The notes beneath the pieces are model-generated. The model was not told where the DNA came from, did not search any database, and saw nothing but the letters and a program-made list of their open reading frames with translations. The translations under genes were made by a program, and so were the position numbers. DNA of 64,000 nucleotides, taken from the NCBI RefSeq assembly GCF_008692845.1, contig NZ_VXJW01000004.1, positions 62,001 to 126,000 of the forward strand. The letters are read 5' to 3'. Source of the DNA: Salmonella enterica subsp. arizonae (GTDB lineage Bacteria > Pseudomonadota > Gammaproteobacteria > Enterobacterales > Enterobacteriaceae). Below, one piece after another: positions 1-10,008 of this stretch (its first letter is position 1; each line of letters opens with the position of its first letter).

Positions 1-228
1 TGCTTATCCTACGATGAAAATGTTACATTGTTTTCAGCTTTGTCTGAATACCAGCCGATTGATATGGTTATAAGATTATTAAAATTTTTATTTTTCAGAT
101 AATTAAATAATCACTGCGATAAATAGCAGTGTAAACGATTACACCATTGTGATTGCCCTCACATATTTTTACGGCGTACTCACCTACTCTTAACATCGAT
201 AAAATTGCTAACCCAACCGGAGGGCATA
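1..228. promoter_or_regulatory. galP upstream region
   Basis: This AT-rich intergenic stretch precedes galP and contains no coding sequence I can support. It holds the gal operator at 129-144. The Shine-Dalgarno sequence CGGAGGGC lies just before the galP ATG at 229. The gene upstream of galP is outside the window. Confidence 0.6.
129..144. promoter_or_regulatory. GalR/GalS operator of galP
   Basis: The 16-bp sequence GTGTAAACGATTACAC matches the known gal operator consensus GTGKAANCGNTTNCAC at every defined position. It lies 85 bp upstream of the galP start. GalR and GalS repress galP in enteric bacteria, so this is inferred to be their binding site. Confidence 0.85.
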
Positions 229-1623
229 ATGCCTGACAATAAAAAACAAGGGCGTTCCAACAAGGCCATGACATTTTTTGTCTGCTTTCTTGCAGCCCTG
301 GCAGGATTACTTTTTGGCCTGGATATCGGCGTTATCGCCGGTGCTTTACCCTTTATTACCGATGAGTTTCAGATTAACGCACACACTCAGGAATGGGTGG
401 TCAGCTCCATGATGTTTGGCGCGGCCGTCGGCGCTGTCGGCAGCGGCTGGCTCTCCTTTAAACTGGGTCGTAAAAAAAGCCTGATGATCGGCGCTATCCT
501 GTTCGTCGCCGGTTCATTGTTCTCCGCTGCGGCGCCTAACGTTGAAGTCCTGATTATTTCCCGCGTGCTGTTGGGGCTGGCCGTTGGCGTCGCGTCCTAC
601 ACTGCGCCGTTGTACCTGTCCGAGATCGCGCCGGAGAAAATTCGTGGCAGCATGATCTCAATGTACCAACTCATGATCACCATCGGGATCCTGGGCGCTT
701 ATCTGTCTGATACCGCGTTCAGCTACAGCGGCGCATGGCGCTGGATGCTCGGCGTGATCATCATCCCGGCCATTCTGCTGTTAATTGGCGTCTTCTTCCT
801 GCCAGACAGCCCGCGCTGGTTTGCGGCGAAACGTCGCTTCCATGATGCTGAACGCGTCCTGTTACACCTGCGTGATACCAGCGCGGAAGCAAAACGTGAG
901 CTCGATGAAATTCGCGAAAGTTTGCAGGTTAAGCAGAGCGGTTGGGCGCTGTTCAAAGAGAACAGCAACTTCCGCCGCGCCGTGTTCCTTGGCGTTCTGT
1001 TGCAGGTAATGCAACAGTTTACCGGGATGAACGTCATCATGTATTACGCGCCGAAAATCTTCGAACTGGCGGGGTACACCAACACCACGGAGCAGATGTG
1101 GGGCACCGTTATCGTTGGCCTGACTAACGTCCTGGCAACCTTTATCGCTATCGGTCTGGTTGACCGCTGGGGCCGCAAACCTACCCTGACGCTGGGCTTC
1201 CTGGTCATGGCGATTGGCATGGGGATTCTGGGTACGATGATGCACATTGGCATTCATTCCCCGTCTGCGCAATACTTCGCGATCGCTATGCTGCTGATGT
1301 TCATCATTGGGTTCGCGATGAGCGCCGGTCCGTTGATTTGGGTTCTGTGCTCCGAAATCCAGCCGCTGAAAGGCCGCGATTTCGGCATCACCTGCTCCAC
1401 CGCGACCAACTGGATCGCCAATATGATCGTCGGCGCAACGTTCCTGACCATGCTGAACAATCTGGGTAACGCCAACACCTTCTGGGTCTACGCCGGCCTG
1501 AACGTGCTGTTTATCCTGCTGACTCTGTGGCTGGTGCCGGAAACCAAACACGTCTCGCTGGAACACATTGAACGTAACCTGATGAAGGGTCGTAAACTGC
1601 GCGAAATCGGCGCCCACGACTAA
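229..1623 (+). CDS. galP: Galactose:H+ symporter GalP
   Basis: GalP imports galactose, and less well glucose, across the inner membrane with a proton. The 464-aa protein has the 12-segment sugar-porter form of the major facilitator superfamily. Visible signatures are KLGRKKS between helices 2 and 3, LPDSPRWF at the end of the first half, the sugar-binding [14 protein letters not shown] segment, DRWGRKPT, and [12 protein letters not shown] at the C-terminus. The ATG at 229 was chosen over an earlier in-frame start because a strong GGAGG sequence precedes it and the length then equals E. coli GalP. A gal operator lies upstream and a strong terminator follows, so the gene is probably monocistronic. 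Confidence 0.97.
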   Translation: MPDNKKQGRSNKAMTFFVCFLAALAGLLFGLDIGVIAGALPFITDEFQINAHTQEWVVSSMMFGAAVGAVGSGWLSFKLGRKKSLMIGAILFVAGSLFSAAAPNVEVLIISRVLLGLAVGVASYTAPLYLSEIAPEKIRGSMISMYQLMITIGILGAYLSDTAFSYSGAWRWMLGVIIIPAILLLIGVFFLPDSPRWFAAKRRFHDAERVLLHLRDTSAEAKRELDEIRESLQVKQSGWALFKENSNFRRAVFLGVLLQVMQQFTGMNVIMYYAPKIFELAGYTNTTEQMWGTVIVGLTNVLATFIAIGLVDRWGRKPTLTLGFLVMAIGMGILGTMMHIGIHSPSAQYFAIAMLLMFIIGFAMSAGPLIWVLCSEIQPLKGRDFGITCSTATNWIANMIVGATFLTMLNNLGNANTFWVYAGLNVLFILLTLWLVPETKHVSLEHIERNLMKGRKLREIGAHD

Positions 1624-1632
1624 ACCCTCCCA

Positions 1633-1665
1633 CGCTTCCTCCCGCCACGGGAGGAAGCGTTTTTC
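1633..1665 (+). terminator. Rho-independent terminator after galP
   Basis: A GC-rich stem with arms CGCTTCCTCCC and GGGAGGAAGCG is closed by a short loop and followed by TTTTT. It begins 9 bases after the galP stop and separates galP from sprT. Confidence 0.93.
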
Positions 1666-1702
1666 TTGCAGTCCCTCTTCCGTCGCACTATTCTCTGCCG
1701 CT

Positions 1703-2200
1703 ATGAAAACCCCTCGTCTCCCTATCGCTATTCAACAGGCCGTGATGCGTCGTCTGCGGGAAAATCTTGCCCAGGCTAACCTCAAACTCAATAGGCATTA
1801 TCCGGAGCCGAAACTGGTGTATACGCAACGCGGCACCTCGGCGGGTACCGCCTGGCTGGAGAGCTACGAAATTCGCCTCAACCCGGTGTTGCTAATGGAA
1901 AACGTTGACGCCTTTATTGCCGCGGTCGTGCCGCATGAACTGGCACATCTGCTGGTGTGGAAGCACTTCGGGCGCAAAGCGCCTCACGGTAAAGAGTGGA
2001 AATGGATGATGGAAAGCGTACTGGGCGTTCCGGCCAGACGTACTCATCAATTTGAACTGCAATCCGTGCGGCGTAATACCTTTCCCTATCATTGCCAATG
2101 CCAACAACATCAACTTACCGTCCGCCGCCATAATCGCGTGGTACGCGGCGAAGCGGTTTATCGGTGTGTCCACTGCGGCGAACCGCTGGTCGCCGGGTAG
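1703..2200 (+). CDS. sprT: SprT family zinc metalloprotease-like protein
   Basis: This 165-aa protein belongs to the SprT family. Residues 79-83 form the zinc-metalloprotease signature HELAH, with the Glu as expected catalytic residue. The C-terminus carries a zinc-ribbon-like set of cysteines, CQC and CVHC. The family is related to eukaryotic Spartan/SPRTN DNA-protein crosslink proteases, but the bacterial role is not established. It sits between galP and endA as in E. coli and has the usual length. Confidence 0.95.
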   Translation: MKTPRLPIAIQQAVMRRLRENLAQANLKLNRHYPEPKLVYTQRGTSAGTAWLESYEIRLNPVLLMENVDAFIAAVVPHELAHLLVWKHFGRKAPHGKEWKWMMESVLGVPARRTHQFELQSVRRNTFPYHCQCQQHQLTVRRHNRVVRGEAVYRCVHCGEPLVAG

Positions 2201-2294
2201 TCTCCGAAACGTTTGGGAACTTTCCTGAGCGAACTGATTGCATACAGGTACAACTTTCGTTACGTTGCGGGCTCGTTTTGCTATGGAGTATGCG

Positions 2295-3002
2295 ATGTAC
2301 CGTAATTTTTCTTTTGCCGCTGCGTTGCTGGCAGCAGCGTTTTCAGGCCAGGCATTGGCCGATGGCATTAACAGTTTTTCTCAGGCCAAAGCGGCGAGCG
2401 TCAAAGTCAATGCCGACGCGCCCGGCAGCTTTTACTGCGGGTGCCAAATCCGCTGGCAGGGTAAAAAAGGCGTCGTAGACCTGGAATCCTGCGGCTATAA
2501 GGTGCGTAAAAACGAGAATCGCGCCAGACGCATTGAGTGGGAGCACGTTGTCCCCGCCTGGCAATTCGGTCATCAGCGCCAGTGCTGGCAGGACGGCGGG
2601 CGAAAAAACTGCGCTAAAGACCCGGTCTACCGCAAAATGGAAAGCGATATGCATAACCTGCAACCCGCGATTGGCGAAGTGAATGGCGATCGCGGCAACT
2701 TTATGTATAGCCAGTGGAACGGCGGCGAAGGCCAGTACGGGCAGTGCGCCATGAAAGTGGATTTCAAAGCGAAAATCGCCGAGCCGCCCGCCCGCGCCCG
2801 CGGCGCAATCGCCCGCACTTATTTTTATATGCGCGACCAATACCAGCTGAAACTTTCCCGCCAACAAACGCAGCTTTTTAACGTCTGGGATAAGCAGTAC
2901 CCCGTTACCGCCTGGGAGTGCGAGCGCGATGCGCGTATCGCGAAGGTCCAGGGTAATCATAATCCCTATGTGCAACGCGCTTGCCAGGCGCAAAAGAGCT
3001 AA
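2295..3002 (+). CDS. endA: Endonuclease I, periplasmic
   Basis: EndA cuts double-stranded DNA to short oligonucleotides in the periplasm. The 235-aa precursor begins with a typical signal peptide, with basic N-terminus MYRN, an alanine-rich core and a likely cleavage after GQALA. The catalytic region contains [14 protein letters not shown], the HNH-like motif of the endonuclease I family, and conserved cysteines follow at FYCGC and RQCW. The ATG at 2295 gives the same length as E. coli EndA; in-frame starts further upstream would bury the signal peptide. Confidence 0.97.
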   Translation: MYRNFSFAAALLAAAFSGQALADGINSFSQAKAASVKVNADAPGSFYCGCQIRWQGKKGVVDLESCGYKVRKNENRARRIEWEHVVPAWQFGHQRQCWQDGGRKNCAKDPVYRKMESDMHNLQPAIGEVNGDRGNFMYSQWNGGEGQYGQCAMKVDFKAKIAEPPARARGAIARTYFYMRDQYQLKLSRQQTQLFNVWDKQYPVTAWECERDARIAKVQGNHNPYVQRACQAQKS

Positions 3003-3077
3003 CCTACACTAGCGGGATTCTTGTTAACCCATGCCCTGGATATCCAAACGCCGGGGCCATGACGCGGATTTTTTATT

Positions 3078-3809
3078 ATGCGTATTCCCCGCATTTATCA
3101 CCCTGAATTGTTGACGTCCGGTACGCAGATTTCGTTATGCGAAGATGCGGCCAACCATATTGGTCGTGTACTGCGCATGGGACCGGGACAAGCTTTACAG
3201 CTGTTTGACGGCAGTAATCAGGTATTCGATGCTGAAATCATTAGCGCCAGTAAGAAAAGCGTTGAAGTGCAAGTGATGAAAGGCGAAATCGACGATCGTG
3301 AATCGCCGCTGCATATCCATCTGGGTCAGGTGATGTCGCGCGGTGAAAAAATGGAATTTACTATCCAGAAATCGATCGAACTGGGTGTAAGCCTCATTAC
3401 GCCACTGTTCTCTGAGCGCTGCGGCGTTAAACTGGATAGTGAACGTCTGAACAAAAAGCGCCAGCAGTGGCAAAAGATCGCCATCGCCGCCTGCGAACAA
3501 TGCGGGCGTAATCGGGTGCCGGAAATTCGCCCGCCGATGGCGCTGGAAGCCTGGTGCGCCGAGCAAGATTCTGGGCTGAAGCTCAATCTTCATCCGCGCG
3601 CTCATGCCAGCATCAACACCCTGCCGCTGCCGGTTGAACGCGTCCGGCTGCTGATCGGCCCGGAAGGCGGGCTGTCGGCGGACGAAATCGCGATGACCGC
3701 GCGCTATCAGTTTACTGATATTCTGTTAGGACCTCGCGTTCTGCGTACTGAGACAACTGCGCTCACCGCCATTACCGCGCTACAGGTGCGTTTTGGCGAC
3801 TTAGGATGA
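3078..3809 (+). CDS. rsmE: 16S rRNA (uracil(1498)-N3)-methyltransferase
   Basis: RsmE methylates N3 of U1498 in 16S rRNA within the assembled 30S subunit, using S-adenosylmethionine. The 243-aa protein has an N-terminal PUA-like part and a C-terminal SPOUT domain. The knot that binds the cofactor is visible as [14 protein letters not shown] and [15 protein letters not shown]. Length matches the family. It stops 19 bases before gshB, so the two are probably cotranscribed. Confidence 0.96.
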   Translation: MRIPRIYHPELLTSGTQISLCEDAANHIGRVLRMGPGQALQLFDGSNQVFDAEIISASKKSVEVQVMKGEIDDRESPLHIHLGQVMSRGEKMEFTIQKSIELGVSLITPLFSERCGVKLDSERLNKKRQQWQKIAIAACEQCGRNRVPEIRPPMALEAWCAEQDSGLKLNLHPRAHASINTLPLPVERVRLLIGPEGGLSADEIAMTARYQFTDILLGPRVLRTETTALTAITALQVRFGDLG

Positions 3810-3828
3810 AGCGTTAACGGAGAAAATA

Positions 3829-4776
3829 ATGATTAAGCTCGGCATCGTGATGGACCCCATCGCAAACATCAACATCAAGAAAGACACCAGTTTCGCTATG
3901 CTGCTGGAAGCCCAACGTCGTGGTTATGAACTTCATTATATGGAAATGGCCGACCTTTATCTGATTAACGGCGAAGCGCGCGCCCGCACGCGAATGTTGA
4001 GCGTGGAGCAAAACTACGATAAATGGTATGAATTGAATGACGAGCAGGACCTGCCGCTGGCCGATCTGGACGTCATTTTGATGCGCAAAGATCCGCCGTT
4101 TGATACCGAGTTTATTTACGCGACCTATATTCTGGAACGCGCTGAAGAGAAAGGCACGCTGATCGTCAACAAACCGCAAAGCCTGCGCGACTGTAATGAA
4201 AAACTGTATACCGCCTGGTTTTCCGATCTGACGCCGGAAACGCTGGTAACGCGCAATAAAGCGCAGCTCAAAGCGTTTTGGGAAAAGCACGGCGATATCA
4301 TTATGAAACCGCTGGACGGTATGGGCGGCGCGTCCATTTTCCGCGTTAAGGAAGGCGATCCTAACATGGGCGTTATTGCCGAAACGCTGACCGAGCTGGG
4401 CAATCGCTACTGCATGGCGCAGAACTACCTGCCCGCGATCAAAGATGGCGATAAGCGCGTACTGGTCGTCGACGGCGAGCCGGTGCCTTACTGCCTGGCG
4501 CGTATTCCGCAGGGCGGCGAAACCCGCGGCAACCTGGCGGCTGGCGGCCGCGGCGAACCCCGTCCGCTGAGCGAAAGCGACTGGGAAATCGCCCGCCGCG
4601 TTGGGCCGACGCTTAAAGCCAAAGGGCTTATTTTCGTCGGTCTGGATATTATCGGCGACCGCTTAACGGAAATTAACGTAACCAGCCCAACCTGCGTGCG
4701 TGAAATTGAAGCGGAATACCCGATCTCTATCACCGGGATGTTGATGGACGCCATAGAAGCGCGCCTGGCGAAGTAA
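3829..4776 (+). CDS. gshB: Glutathione synthetase
   Basis: GshB joins gamma-glutamylcysteine and glycine with ATP in the second step of glutathione synthesis, in the cytoplasm. The 315-aa protein has the ATP-grasp fold. Visible conserved segments are NKPQSLRDCNEKL, the phosphate-binding loop near DGMGGASIFR, and INVTSPTCVREIE at the C-terminus. The ATG follows the sequence GGAGAAAATA. Length equals the E. coli enzyme. A broken glutathionylspermidine synthetase, another glutathione enzyme, lies at the other end of the window. Confidence 0.97.
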   Translation: MIKLGIVMDPIANINIKKDTSFAMLLEAQRRGYELHYMEMADLYLINGEARARTRMLSVEQNYDKWYELNDEQDLPLADLDVILMRKDPPFDTEFIYATYILERAEEKGTLIVNKPQSLRDCNEKLYTAWFSDLTPETLVTRNKAQLKAFWEKHGDIIMKPLDGMGGASIFRVKEGDPNMGVIAETLTELGNRYCMAQNYLPAIKDGDKRVLVVDGEPVPYCLARIPQGGETRGNLAAGGRGEPRPLSESDWEIARRVGPTLKAKGLIFVGLDIIGDRLTEINVTSPTCVREIEAEYPISITGMLMDAIEARLAK

Positions 4777-4988
4777 ACATTTATTGCCCAGTGGCGTGCG
4801 CTTACCGGGCCTGTGCAATCACGCAGCGTAGGCCAGATAAAACGCGTCAGCGTCGCCATCCGGCAATCTATTATCCGATAAGGCAGCCGTCCTTTGGCAA
4901 AAGACGGCTTATATGAGTGACAACCGTCCGCTTTCCCCACATACTGAACGCTGTCGCTTTTTTGAACCAGGAAACAGAACCTCTGACA

Positions 4989-5552
4989 ATGAATTTACAG
5001 CATCACTTTCTTATTGCCATGCCTGCGCTCCAGGATCCGATTTTCCGCCGTTCCGTAGTGTATATTTGCGAGCACAACCAGGACGGCGCCATGGGGATTA
5101 TTGTTAATAAGCCTTTGGAAAACCTGCAAATTGAAGGGATTCTGGAAAAACTGAAAATTACGCCGGAACCGCGTGATCCGGCGATTCGCCTTGATAAAGC
5201 CGTGATGCTCGGCGGCCCGTTGGCGGAAGATCGTGGGTTTATTCTGCATACGCCGCCGTCACGCTTCGCCTCCAGTATTCGTATCTCGGACAATACCGTG
5301 ATCACCACCTCCCGCGATGTGCTGGAGACGTTAGGCACTGAACAGCAGCCTTCCGATGTGCTGGTCGCGCTGGGCTACGCCTCCTGGGATAAAGGTCAAC
5401 TTGAGCAAGAACTGCTCAATAACGCCTGGCTTACCGCGCCCGCCGATCTCAATATTTTATTCAAAACCCCCATTGCCGAGCGCTGGCGCGAAGCGGCGAA
5501 ACTTATTGGCATTGATATTCTGACCATGCCTGGCGTTGCGGGGCACGCCTGA
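4989..5552 (+). CDS. yqgE: YqgE, UPF0301/AlgH family protein
   Basis: This 187-aa cytoplasmic protein belongs to the UPF0301 (AlgH/YqgE) family, whose biochemical function is unknown. The family pattern is visible in [21 protein letters not shown] and [16 protein letters not shown]. The start at 4989 ([14 protein letters not shown]) was chosen because family members begin there; an upstream in-frame ATG would add 24 unconserved residues. Its stop overlaps the ruvX start by one base (TGATG), so the two are translationally coupled, as in most gammaproteobacteria. Confidence 0.93.
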   Translation: MNLQHHFLIAMPALQDPIFRRSVVYICEHNQDGAMGIIVNKPLENLQIEGILEKLKITPEPRDPAIRLDKAVMLGGPLAEDRGFILHTPPSRFASSIRISDNTVITTSRDVLETLGTEQQPSDVLVALGYASWDKGQLEQELLNNAWLTAPADLNILFKTPIAERWREAAKLIGIDILTMPGVAGHA

Positions 5553-5968
5553 TGAGCGGCACCTTACTGGCCTTTGACTTCGGCACAAAGAGCATCGGCG
5601 TTGCAATAGGACAACGCATTACCGGCACCGCCCGTCCGCTTCCGGCAATCAAAGCACAGGACGGCACGCCCGACTGGACGCTCATTGAACGTTTGCTGAA
5701 AGAGTGGCAGCCGGATGAAATTATTGTCGGGCTACCGCTCAATATGGATGGCACTGAACAACCGCTGACGGCTCGTGCACGTAAATTCGCCAACCGTATT
5801 CATGGGCGTTTCGGGGTCACTGTCACGTTGCACGATGAACGGCTCAGCACCGTTGAAGCGCGCTCCGGCCTGTTTGAACAAGGCGGCTATCGCGCGCTGA
5901 ACAAAGGCAAAGTGGACTCGGCTTCCGCCGTGATTATCCTCGAAAGCTATTTCGAACAGGGGTATTAA
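5552..5968 (+). CDS. ruvX: RuvX/YqgF, RNase H-like nuclease
   Basis: This 138-aa protein has the RNase H-like fold of the YqgF family, described both as a putative Holliday junction resolvase and as the nuclease that trims the 5' end of 16S rRNA. Acidic active-site segments are visible at [19 protein letters not shown] and [10 protein letters not shown]. The start codon shares one base with the yqgE stop. The following 46 bases contain a short GC-rich inverted repeat before the convergent iclR-type gene. Confidence 0.94.
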   Translation: MSGTLLAFDFGTKSIGVAIGQRITGTARPLPAIKAQDGTPDWTLIERLLKEWQPDEIIVGLPLNMDGTEQPLTARARKFANRIHGRFGVTVTLHDERLSTVEARSGLFEQGGYRALNKGKVDSASAVIILESYFEQGY

Positions 5969-6014
5969 AGCCTTTTTGTCAGCGGGCCGGATAACGCGGC
6001 AACAGTTGTCGGGC

Positions 6015-6701
6015 TTACTGGGTAATGAGCTGGTTTAATGCCTTTAGCGTCTGTAAGCGCGTAGCGGCCTCCGCCTCATCAATTCGCCACATTCCTGCAA
6101 AGGCCAGCGCTGCGGCGTGTTTGCCCAGCGGCTGCGCCATAGAAACTTCACCATCAGCATGATGCCACAGCACGTATCCCCGCTGGCGCTGCTGCGCCAC
6201 ATGCGGCGCCAGATAACGCCACTGCTCCGGAGTAAAACGCTGCATTAGCGTCTCATCGCTTTCCGCCGCCAGTAACGCCATCCCTGGTACCGACTGCCAG
6301 GCCGGGGACATGCGAAACCCTGCCAGCGCCTGACTTACCTCCGAAGCCGGCGCAGAGTGATAAATATAGATAACCTGGTCTTCCCATAGCACGCCCAACG
6401 CCACCACAATGTCTTTAGGCGCATGTCGCTCAAGGATGGGTAGCGCATGGGAAAACAGCGCCGATCCTCGAATCGCCTGCGCCGCTAATGCGTGAATGCC
6501 GGGTCCGGGTAAATAACGCCGCTGTTCATCCTGCATCGTGAGCCCAATGGAGGCCATTGTCATTAACAGGCGATTAATGCGCGTGGTATTGATATCCATC
6601 AGCCGGGCAAGTTCGCGACATCCAATAGCACGGTCGCTGGAGACCAGATATTGCAGACAGCGAATGCCATCTATTAAGCTTTGATTAGGTTGTGATGACA
6701 T
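6015..6701 (-). CDS. IclR-family transcriptional regulator
   Basis: This 228-aa protein has an N-terminal winged helix (IRCLQYLVSSDRAIGCRELARLMDINTTRINRLLMTMASIGL) and an effector-binding C-terminal domain typical of IclR proteins. The target is unknown. The ATG at 6701 was chosen because the DNA-binding domain begins just after it; an in-frame extension to 6860 reads unlike a protein and would overlap yggR. No clear ribosome-binding site precedes it, so the start is uncertain. E. coli lacks a gene here, and I recall a similar regulator at this place in Salmonella. Confidence 0.8.
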   Translation of the reverse strand: MSSQPNQSLIDGIRCLQYLVSSDRAIGCRELARLMDINTTRINRLLMTMASIGLTMQDEQRRYLPGPGIHALAAQAIRGSALFSHALPILERHAPKDIVVALGVLWEDQVIYIYHSAPASEVSQALAGFRMSPAWQSVPGMALLAAESDETLMQRFTPEQWRYLAPHVAQQRQRGYVLWHHADGEVSMAQPLGKHAAALAFAGMWRIDEAEAATRLQTLKALNQLITQ

Positions 6702-6823
6702 CGTTAAATGGCTTCGCTGTGGTCTTAAAAAAGCTGCGATTTTAACGCCGGCTCGCCAGGATACAAGCCTGCACGCCGTTCTATCCACCGCGCCAGTCAA
6801 CGCTTTACAAAACCAGTACGCCA

Positions 6824-7813
6824 TCATGCTCGCGACAGCCGCCCCTGCGCCTGACGCCATTGCGCGCTCTGAGCGAACGTCATCATCCCCTGTTGCTGCC
6901 CGGTTTGCATTACATGGGCCAACTGATGAAGTTTACCCTCCCTGATCAAATTCCCGGTAGCTGGCGTATTAATCAGTAATTCAAACAACGCCACACGCCC
7001 ATCCTGCCTGTCGGCCTCCAGTTTTTGCGATAATACGGCGCGCAGATTGCCCGCCAGTTGGCTGCGTACCGGTTCTTTCTCCTGCGCCGGAAAGCTATCC
7101 ACCAACCTTTCCACCGCCTGCGCCGCGCCGCGAGTATGCAGGGTTGCCAGTACCAGATGTCCCGTTTCCGCCGCCGTCAGCGCCAGGCGAATGGTTTCGC
7201 TGTCACGCAGCTCTCCCAGCAAAATGATATCGGGATCTTCACGCAACGCCGCGCGCAGCCCAGCGGCGAAAGTGGCGCAATGCTGACCGATTTCCCGCTG
7301 CTGTATCAGGCAGCGCTGGCTGGCGTAACGGTACTCAATAGGATCTTCCAGCGTCAGGATGTGTTTATCGGCATGTTGATTAAGATGTCCCACCATCGCC
7401 GCCAGCGTGGTGGACTTCCCGCAGCCAGTAGCGCCAGTGACCAGAATCAGTCCGTTCTCGCTGGCAAGTAGTGCGGGTACTATCGGCGGCGTCTGGATTT
7501 CCGCCAGATCAGGACAACGCTCGGGCAATAGCCGTAGCGCCAGCGACGTTCCCTGTTGATGTGTGAACGCACTGGCGCGCAGGCGCCGCGTGCCAGACAG
7601 CGAGACGGCGAAATCAAGCTGACCGTGCGTTCGCCACTGATATTGTTGCGCGTCATTAAGCCAATCAAGCAGAAGCCTGTCGACATCAGGCGCGGTAAAA
7701 GGCGCGTTCTCCATGCGTCCTTGTTTGCGCCATCGCGCAGGCCAGGCGTTACACAGGTGTAGATCCGAGACGTTATGCTTTACACTAAGCGTCACAATTT
7801 CTTCCATATTCAT
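6824..7813 (-). CDS. yggR: PilT-like ATPase YggR
   Basis: YggR resembles the pilus-retraction ATPase PilT of type IV pili, although no pilus genes are nearby and its role is unproven. The 329-aa protein shows a Walker A motif, VTGATGCGKSTT, with Cys in place of the more usual Ser or Thr before Gly-Lys, a Walker B-like ILLGELRD, the Asp box LTLEDPIEY and the His box TAAETGHLVLATLHT. The start MNMEEIV at 7813 matches E. coli. The divergent yggS starts only 17 bases away. Confidence 0.92.
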   Translation of the reverse strand: MNMEEIVTLSVKHNVSDLHLCNAWPARWRKQGRMENAPFTAPDVDRLLLDWLNDAQQYQWRTHGQLDFAVSLSGTRRLRASAFTHQQGTSLALRLLPERCPDLAEIQTPPIVPALLASENGLILVTGATGCGKSTTLAAMVGHLNQHADKHILTLEDPIEYRYASQRCLIQQREIGQHCATFAAGLRAALREDPDIILLGELRDSETIRLALTAAETGHLVLATLHTRGAAQAVERLVDSFPAQEKEPVRSQLAGNLRAVLSQKLEADRQDGRVALFELLINTPATGNLIREGKLHQLAHVMQTGQQQGMMTFAQSAQWRQAQGRLSRA

Positions 7814-7830
7814 ATAAACATCCTCGGAAA

Positions 7831-8535
7831 ATGAACGATATCGCGCATAACCTGGCACACATCCGGGACAAAATCTCCGCCGCGGCGACGCGTTGCGGCC
7901 GCTCTTCAGAAGAAGTTACGTTGCTTGCAGTGAGTAAAACCAAACCTGCGAGCGACATCGCAGAAGCCATTGCCGCCGGACAACGGGCATTTGGTGAAAA
8001 TTATGTACAAGAGGGGGTGGAAAAAATCCGCCACTTTCAGGAAGCGAAAGTGGAAGGCCTGCACTGGCACTTTATTGGCCCTTTACAGTCCAACAAAAGT
8101 CGGCTGGTGGCCGAGCATTTTGACTGGTGTCATACCATCGATCGCCTGCGTATCGCCTCGCGCCTGAGCGAACAGCGTCCGGATAATCTGCCAGCGCTAA
8201 ATGTTCTGATCCAAATTAATATCAGTGATGAAAACAGCAAATCAGGCATTCCGCTGGCGGAACTGGATGAGCTGGCCGCGGCGGTGGCAACACTGCCGCG
8301 TCTGCGGCTTCGCGGACTGATGGCGATCCCGGCGCCAGAGTCAGATTATGTAAGGCAGTTTGAAGTCGCACGTCAAATGGCGGTAGCATTTGCCGGGCTG
8401 AAAGCGCGCTACCCTGACGTTGATACCCTATCTCTGGGTATGAGCGACGATATGGAAGCCGCGATTGCGGCAGGTAGCACAATGGTGCGCATCGGCACCG
8501 CTATCTTTGGTGCTCGTGATTACACAAAAAATTAA
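7831..8535 (+). CDS. yggS: Pyridoxal phosphate homeostasis protein YggS
   Basis: YggS (PLPHP) binds pyridoxal 5'-phosphate and keeps cellular vitamin B6 and amino acid pools in balance; no catalytic activity is known. The 234-aa alanine-racemase-type barrel has the cofactor lysine in LLAVSKTKP near residue 36 and the phosphate-binding C-terminal segment SLGMSDDMEAAIAAGSTMVR. It is the first gene of a rightward run yggS-yggT-yggU-rdgB-hemW with short spacings or overlaps. Confidence 0.96.
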   Translation: MNDIAHNLAHIRDKISAAATRCGRSSEEVTLLAVSKTKPASDIAEAIAAGQRAFGENYVQEGVEKIRHFQEAKVEGLHWHFIGPLQSNKSRLVAEHFDWCHTIDRLRIASRLSEQRPDNLPALNVLIQINISDENSKSGIPLAELDELAAAVATLPRLRLRGLMAIPAPESDYVRQFEVARQMAVAFAGLKARYPDVDTLSLGMSDDMEAAIAAGSTMVRIGTAIFGARDYTKN

Positions 8536-8553
8536 GGAAAACTGAGGAACGCC

Positions 8554-9120
8554 ATGAATACGTTGACCTTCCTGCTCTCAACGGTAATTGAGCTGTATAC
8601 CATGGTGCTATTATTGCGCGTGTGGATGCAGTGGGCCCGCTGTGACTTTTACAACCCTTTTTCCCAGTTCGTGGTGAAAATTACGCAGCCCATCATCGGA
8701 CCGCTGCGTCGTATTATCCCGCCAATGGGGCCGATTGACAGCGCTTCCCTGCTGGTGGCGTTTATTCTTAGCGTTATTAAGGCGATAGTGCTGTTTAAGG
8801 TAATTACGTTTCAGGCGATTATCTGGATTGCCGCGGTGCTTATCTTGCTTAAAACAATCGGCCTGCTGATCTTCTGGGTGCTGCTGGTCATGGCTATCAT
8901 GAGCTGGGTGAGCCAGGGTCGTAGCCCGATTGAATATGTATTGATTCAGCTTGCCGAGCCGCTGCTCAGCCCGATTCGCCGTATACTGCCTGCGATGGGC
9001 GGCATCGACTTCTCGCCGATGGTTCTGGTGCTGCTACTGTATGTCGTTAATATGGGGATCGCTGAAGTCTTACAAGCGACAGGCAACATGTTGCTGCCGG
9101 GGCTGTGGATGGCGTTATGA
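8554..9120 (+). CDS. yggT: YggT family membrane protein
   Basis: This 188-aa inner-membrane protein contains two YGGT domains, each with hydrophobic helices followed by a conserved basic-proline segment ([20 protein letters not shown] and [16 protein letters not shown]). The exact activity is unknown; reports link the family to osmotic-shock tolerance and cytochrome or division processes. The stop TGA overlaps the yggU start as ATGA, so the genes are translationally coupled. Confidence 0.93.
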   Translation: MNTLTFLLSTVIELYTMVLLLRVWMQWARCDFYNPFSQFVVKITQPIIGPLRRIIPPMGPIDSASLLVAFILSVIKAIVLFKVITFQAIIWIAAVLILLKTIGLLIFWVLLVMAIMSWVSQGRSPIEYVLIQLAEPLLSPIRRILPAMGGIDFSPMVLVLLLYVVNMGIAEVLQATGNMLLPGLWMAL

Positions 9121-9407
9121 GTGCTGTGACTCGCTGCGAAGACGGTCTGGTGTTACGGCTTTATATTCAGCCGAAAGCCAGCCGCGACAGTATTGTGGGT
9201 TTACATGGCGACGAGGTGAAAGTCGCCATTACCGCCCCGCCGGTTGACGGTCAGGCAAACAGCCATCTGACCAAGTTTCTCGGTAAACAGTTTCGCGTGG
9301 CGAAAAGTCAGATCGTCATCGAAAAAGGCGAGCTGGGCCGTCACAAACAGGTAAAAATTATTCACCCGCAACAGATCCCGCCGGAAATTGCGGCGTTAAC
9401 TGAGTAG
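9117..9407 (+). CDS. yggU: YggU, DUF167 family protein
   Basis: This 96-aa protein belongs to the DUF167 (UPF0235) family of unknown function. The conserved pattern is [16 protein letters not shown] followed by [20 protein letters not shown]. The ATG at 9117, which overlaps the yggT stop, gives the length seen in E. coli; an earlier in-frame ATG four codons upstream is possible. Confidence 0.92.
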   Translation: MSAVTRCEDGLVLRLYIQPKASRDSIVGLHGDEVKVAITAPPVDGQANSHLTKFLGKQFRVAKSQIVIEKGELGRHKQVKIIHPQQIPPEIAALTE

Positions 9408-9414
9408 GTATTCC

Positions 9415-10008
9415 ATGCAAAAAGTTGTTCTCGCAACCGGCAACGCCGGTAAAGTGCGCGAGCTCGCGTCGCTGTTAAGCGATTTTGGGCTTGATGTGGT
9501 AGCGCAAACGGAACTGGGCGTTGACTCCGCGGAAGAAACCGGCCTGACGTTTATTGAAAACGCGATTCTCAAAGCGCGTCATGCCGCTAAAATGACCGGT
9601 CTGCCCGCCATTGCCGATGACTCCGGTCTGGCCGTTGACGTTTTAGGCGGCGCGCCGGGTATCTATTCCGCGCGCTATTCTGGCGAAAACGCGACAGATC
9701 AGCAAAATCTGGAAAAACTGCTGCATACTCTACGAGATGTTCCGGACGACAAACGCCAGGCGCGATTCCATTGTGTACTGGTTTATTTGCGTCATGCCGA
9801 AGATCCCACACCGATAGTCTGTCACGGTAGCTGGCCCGGCGTCATTACTCGCCAGGCGGCCGGAAATGGCGGATTTGGCTATGATCCTATTTTCTTCGTA
9901 CCGTCTGAAGGCAAAACCGCCGCAGAACTGACCCGTGAAGAAAAAAGCGCGATTTCCCACCGAGGACAAGCGCTCAAGCTGCTGCTGGATGCGTTACGCA
10001 ATGGCTAA
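9415..10008 (+). CDS. rdgB: dITP/XTP pyrophosphatase RdgB
   Basis: RdgB hydrolyses the non-canonical purine triphosphates dITP, XTP and ITP to monophosphates, keeping damaged bases out of DNA. The 197-aa Ham1-type protein shows the N-terminal [10 protein letters not shown] nucleotide loop, [16 protein letters not shown] and [10 protein letters not shown]. Length equals E. coli RdgB. Its stop codon lies inside the beginning of hemW, an 8-base overlap. Confidence 0.96.
   Translation: MQKVVLATGNAGKVRELASLLSDFGLDVVAQTELGVDSAEETGLTFIENAILKARHAAKMTGLPAIADDSGLAVDVLGGAPGIYSARYSGENATDQQNLEKLLHTLRDVPDDKRQARFHCVLVYLRHAEDPTPIVCHGSWPGVITRQAAGNGGFGYDPIFFVPSEGKTAAELTREEKSAISHRGQALKLLLDALRNG

Noticed and set aside
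862..1617. Long open frame of 251 codons antisense to galP
   Set aside because: It is fully covered by the clear galP gene and its protein has no domain. High GC at third positions creates such antisense frames throughout the backbone.
2343..2993. 216-codon antisense frame inside endA
   Set aside because: It is a shadow of endA, with no recognisable motif and no ribosome-binding site.
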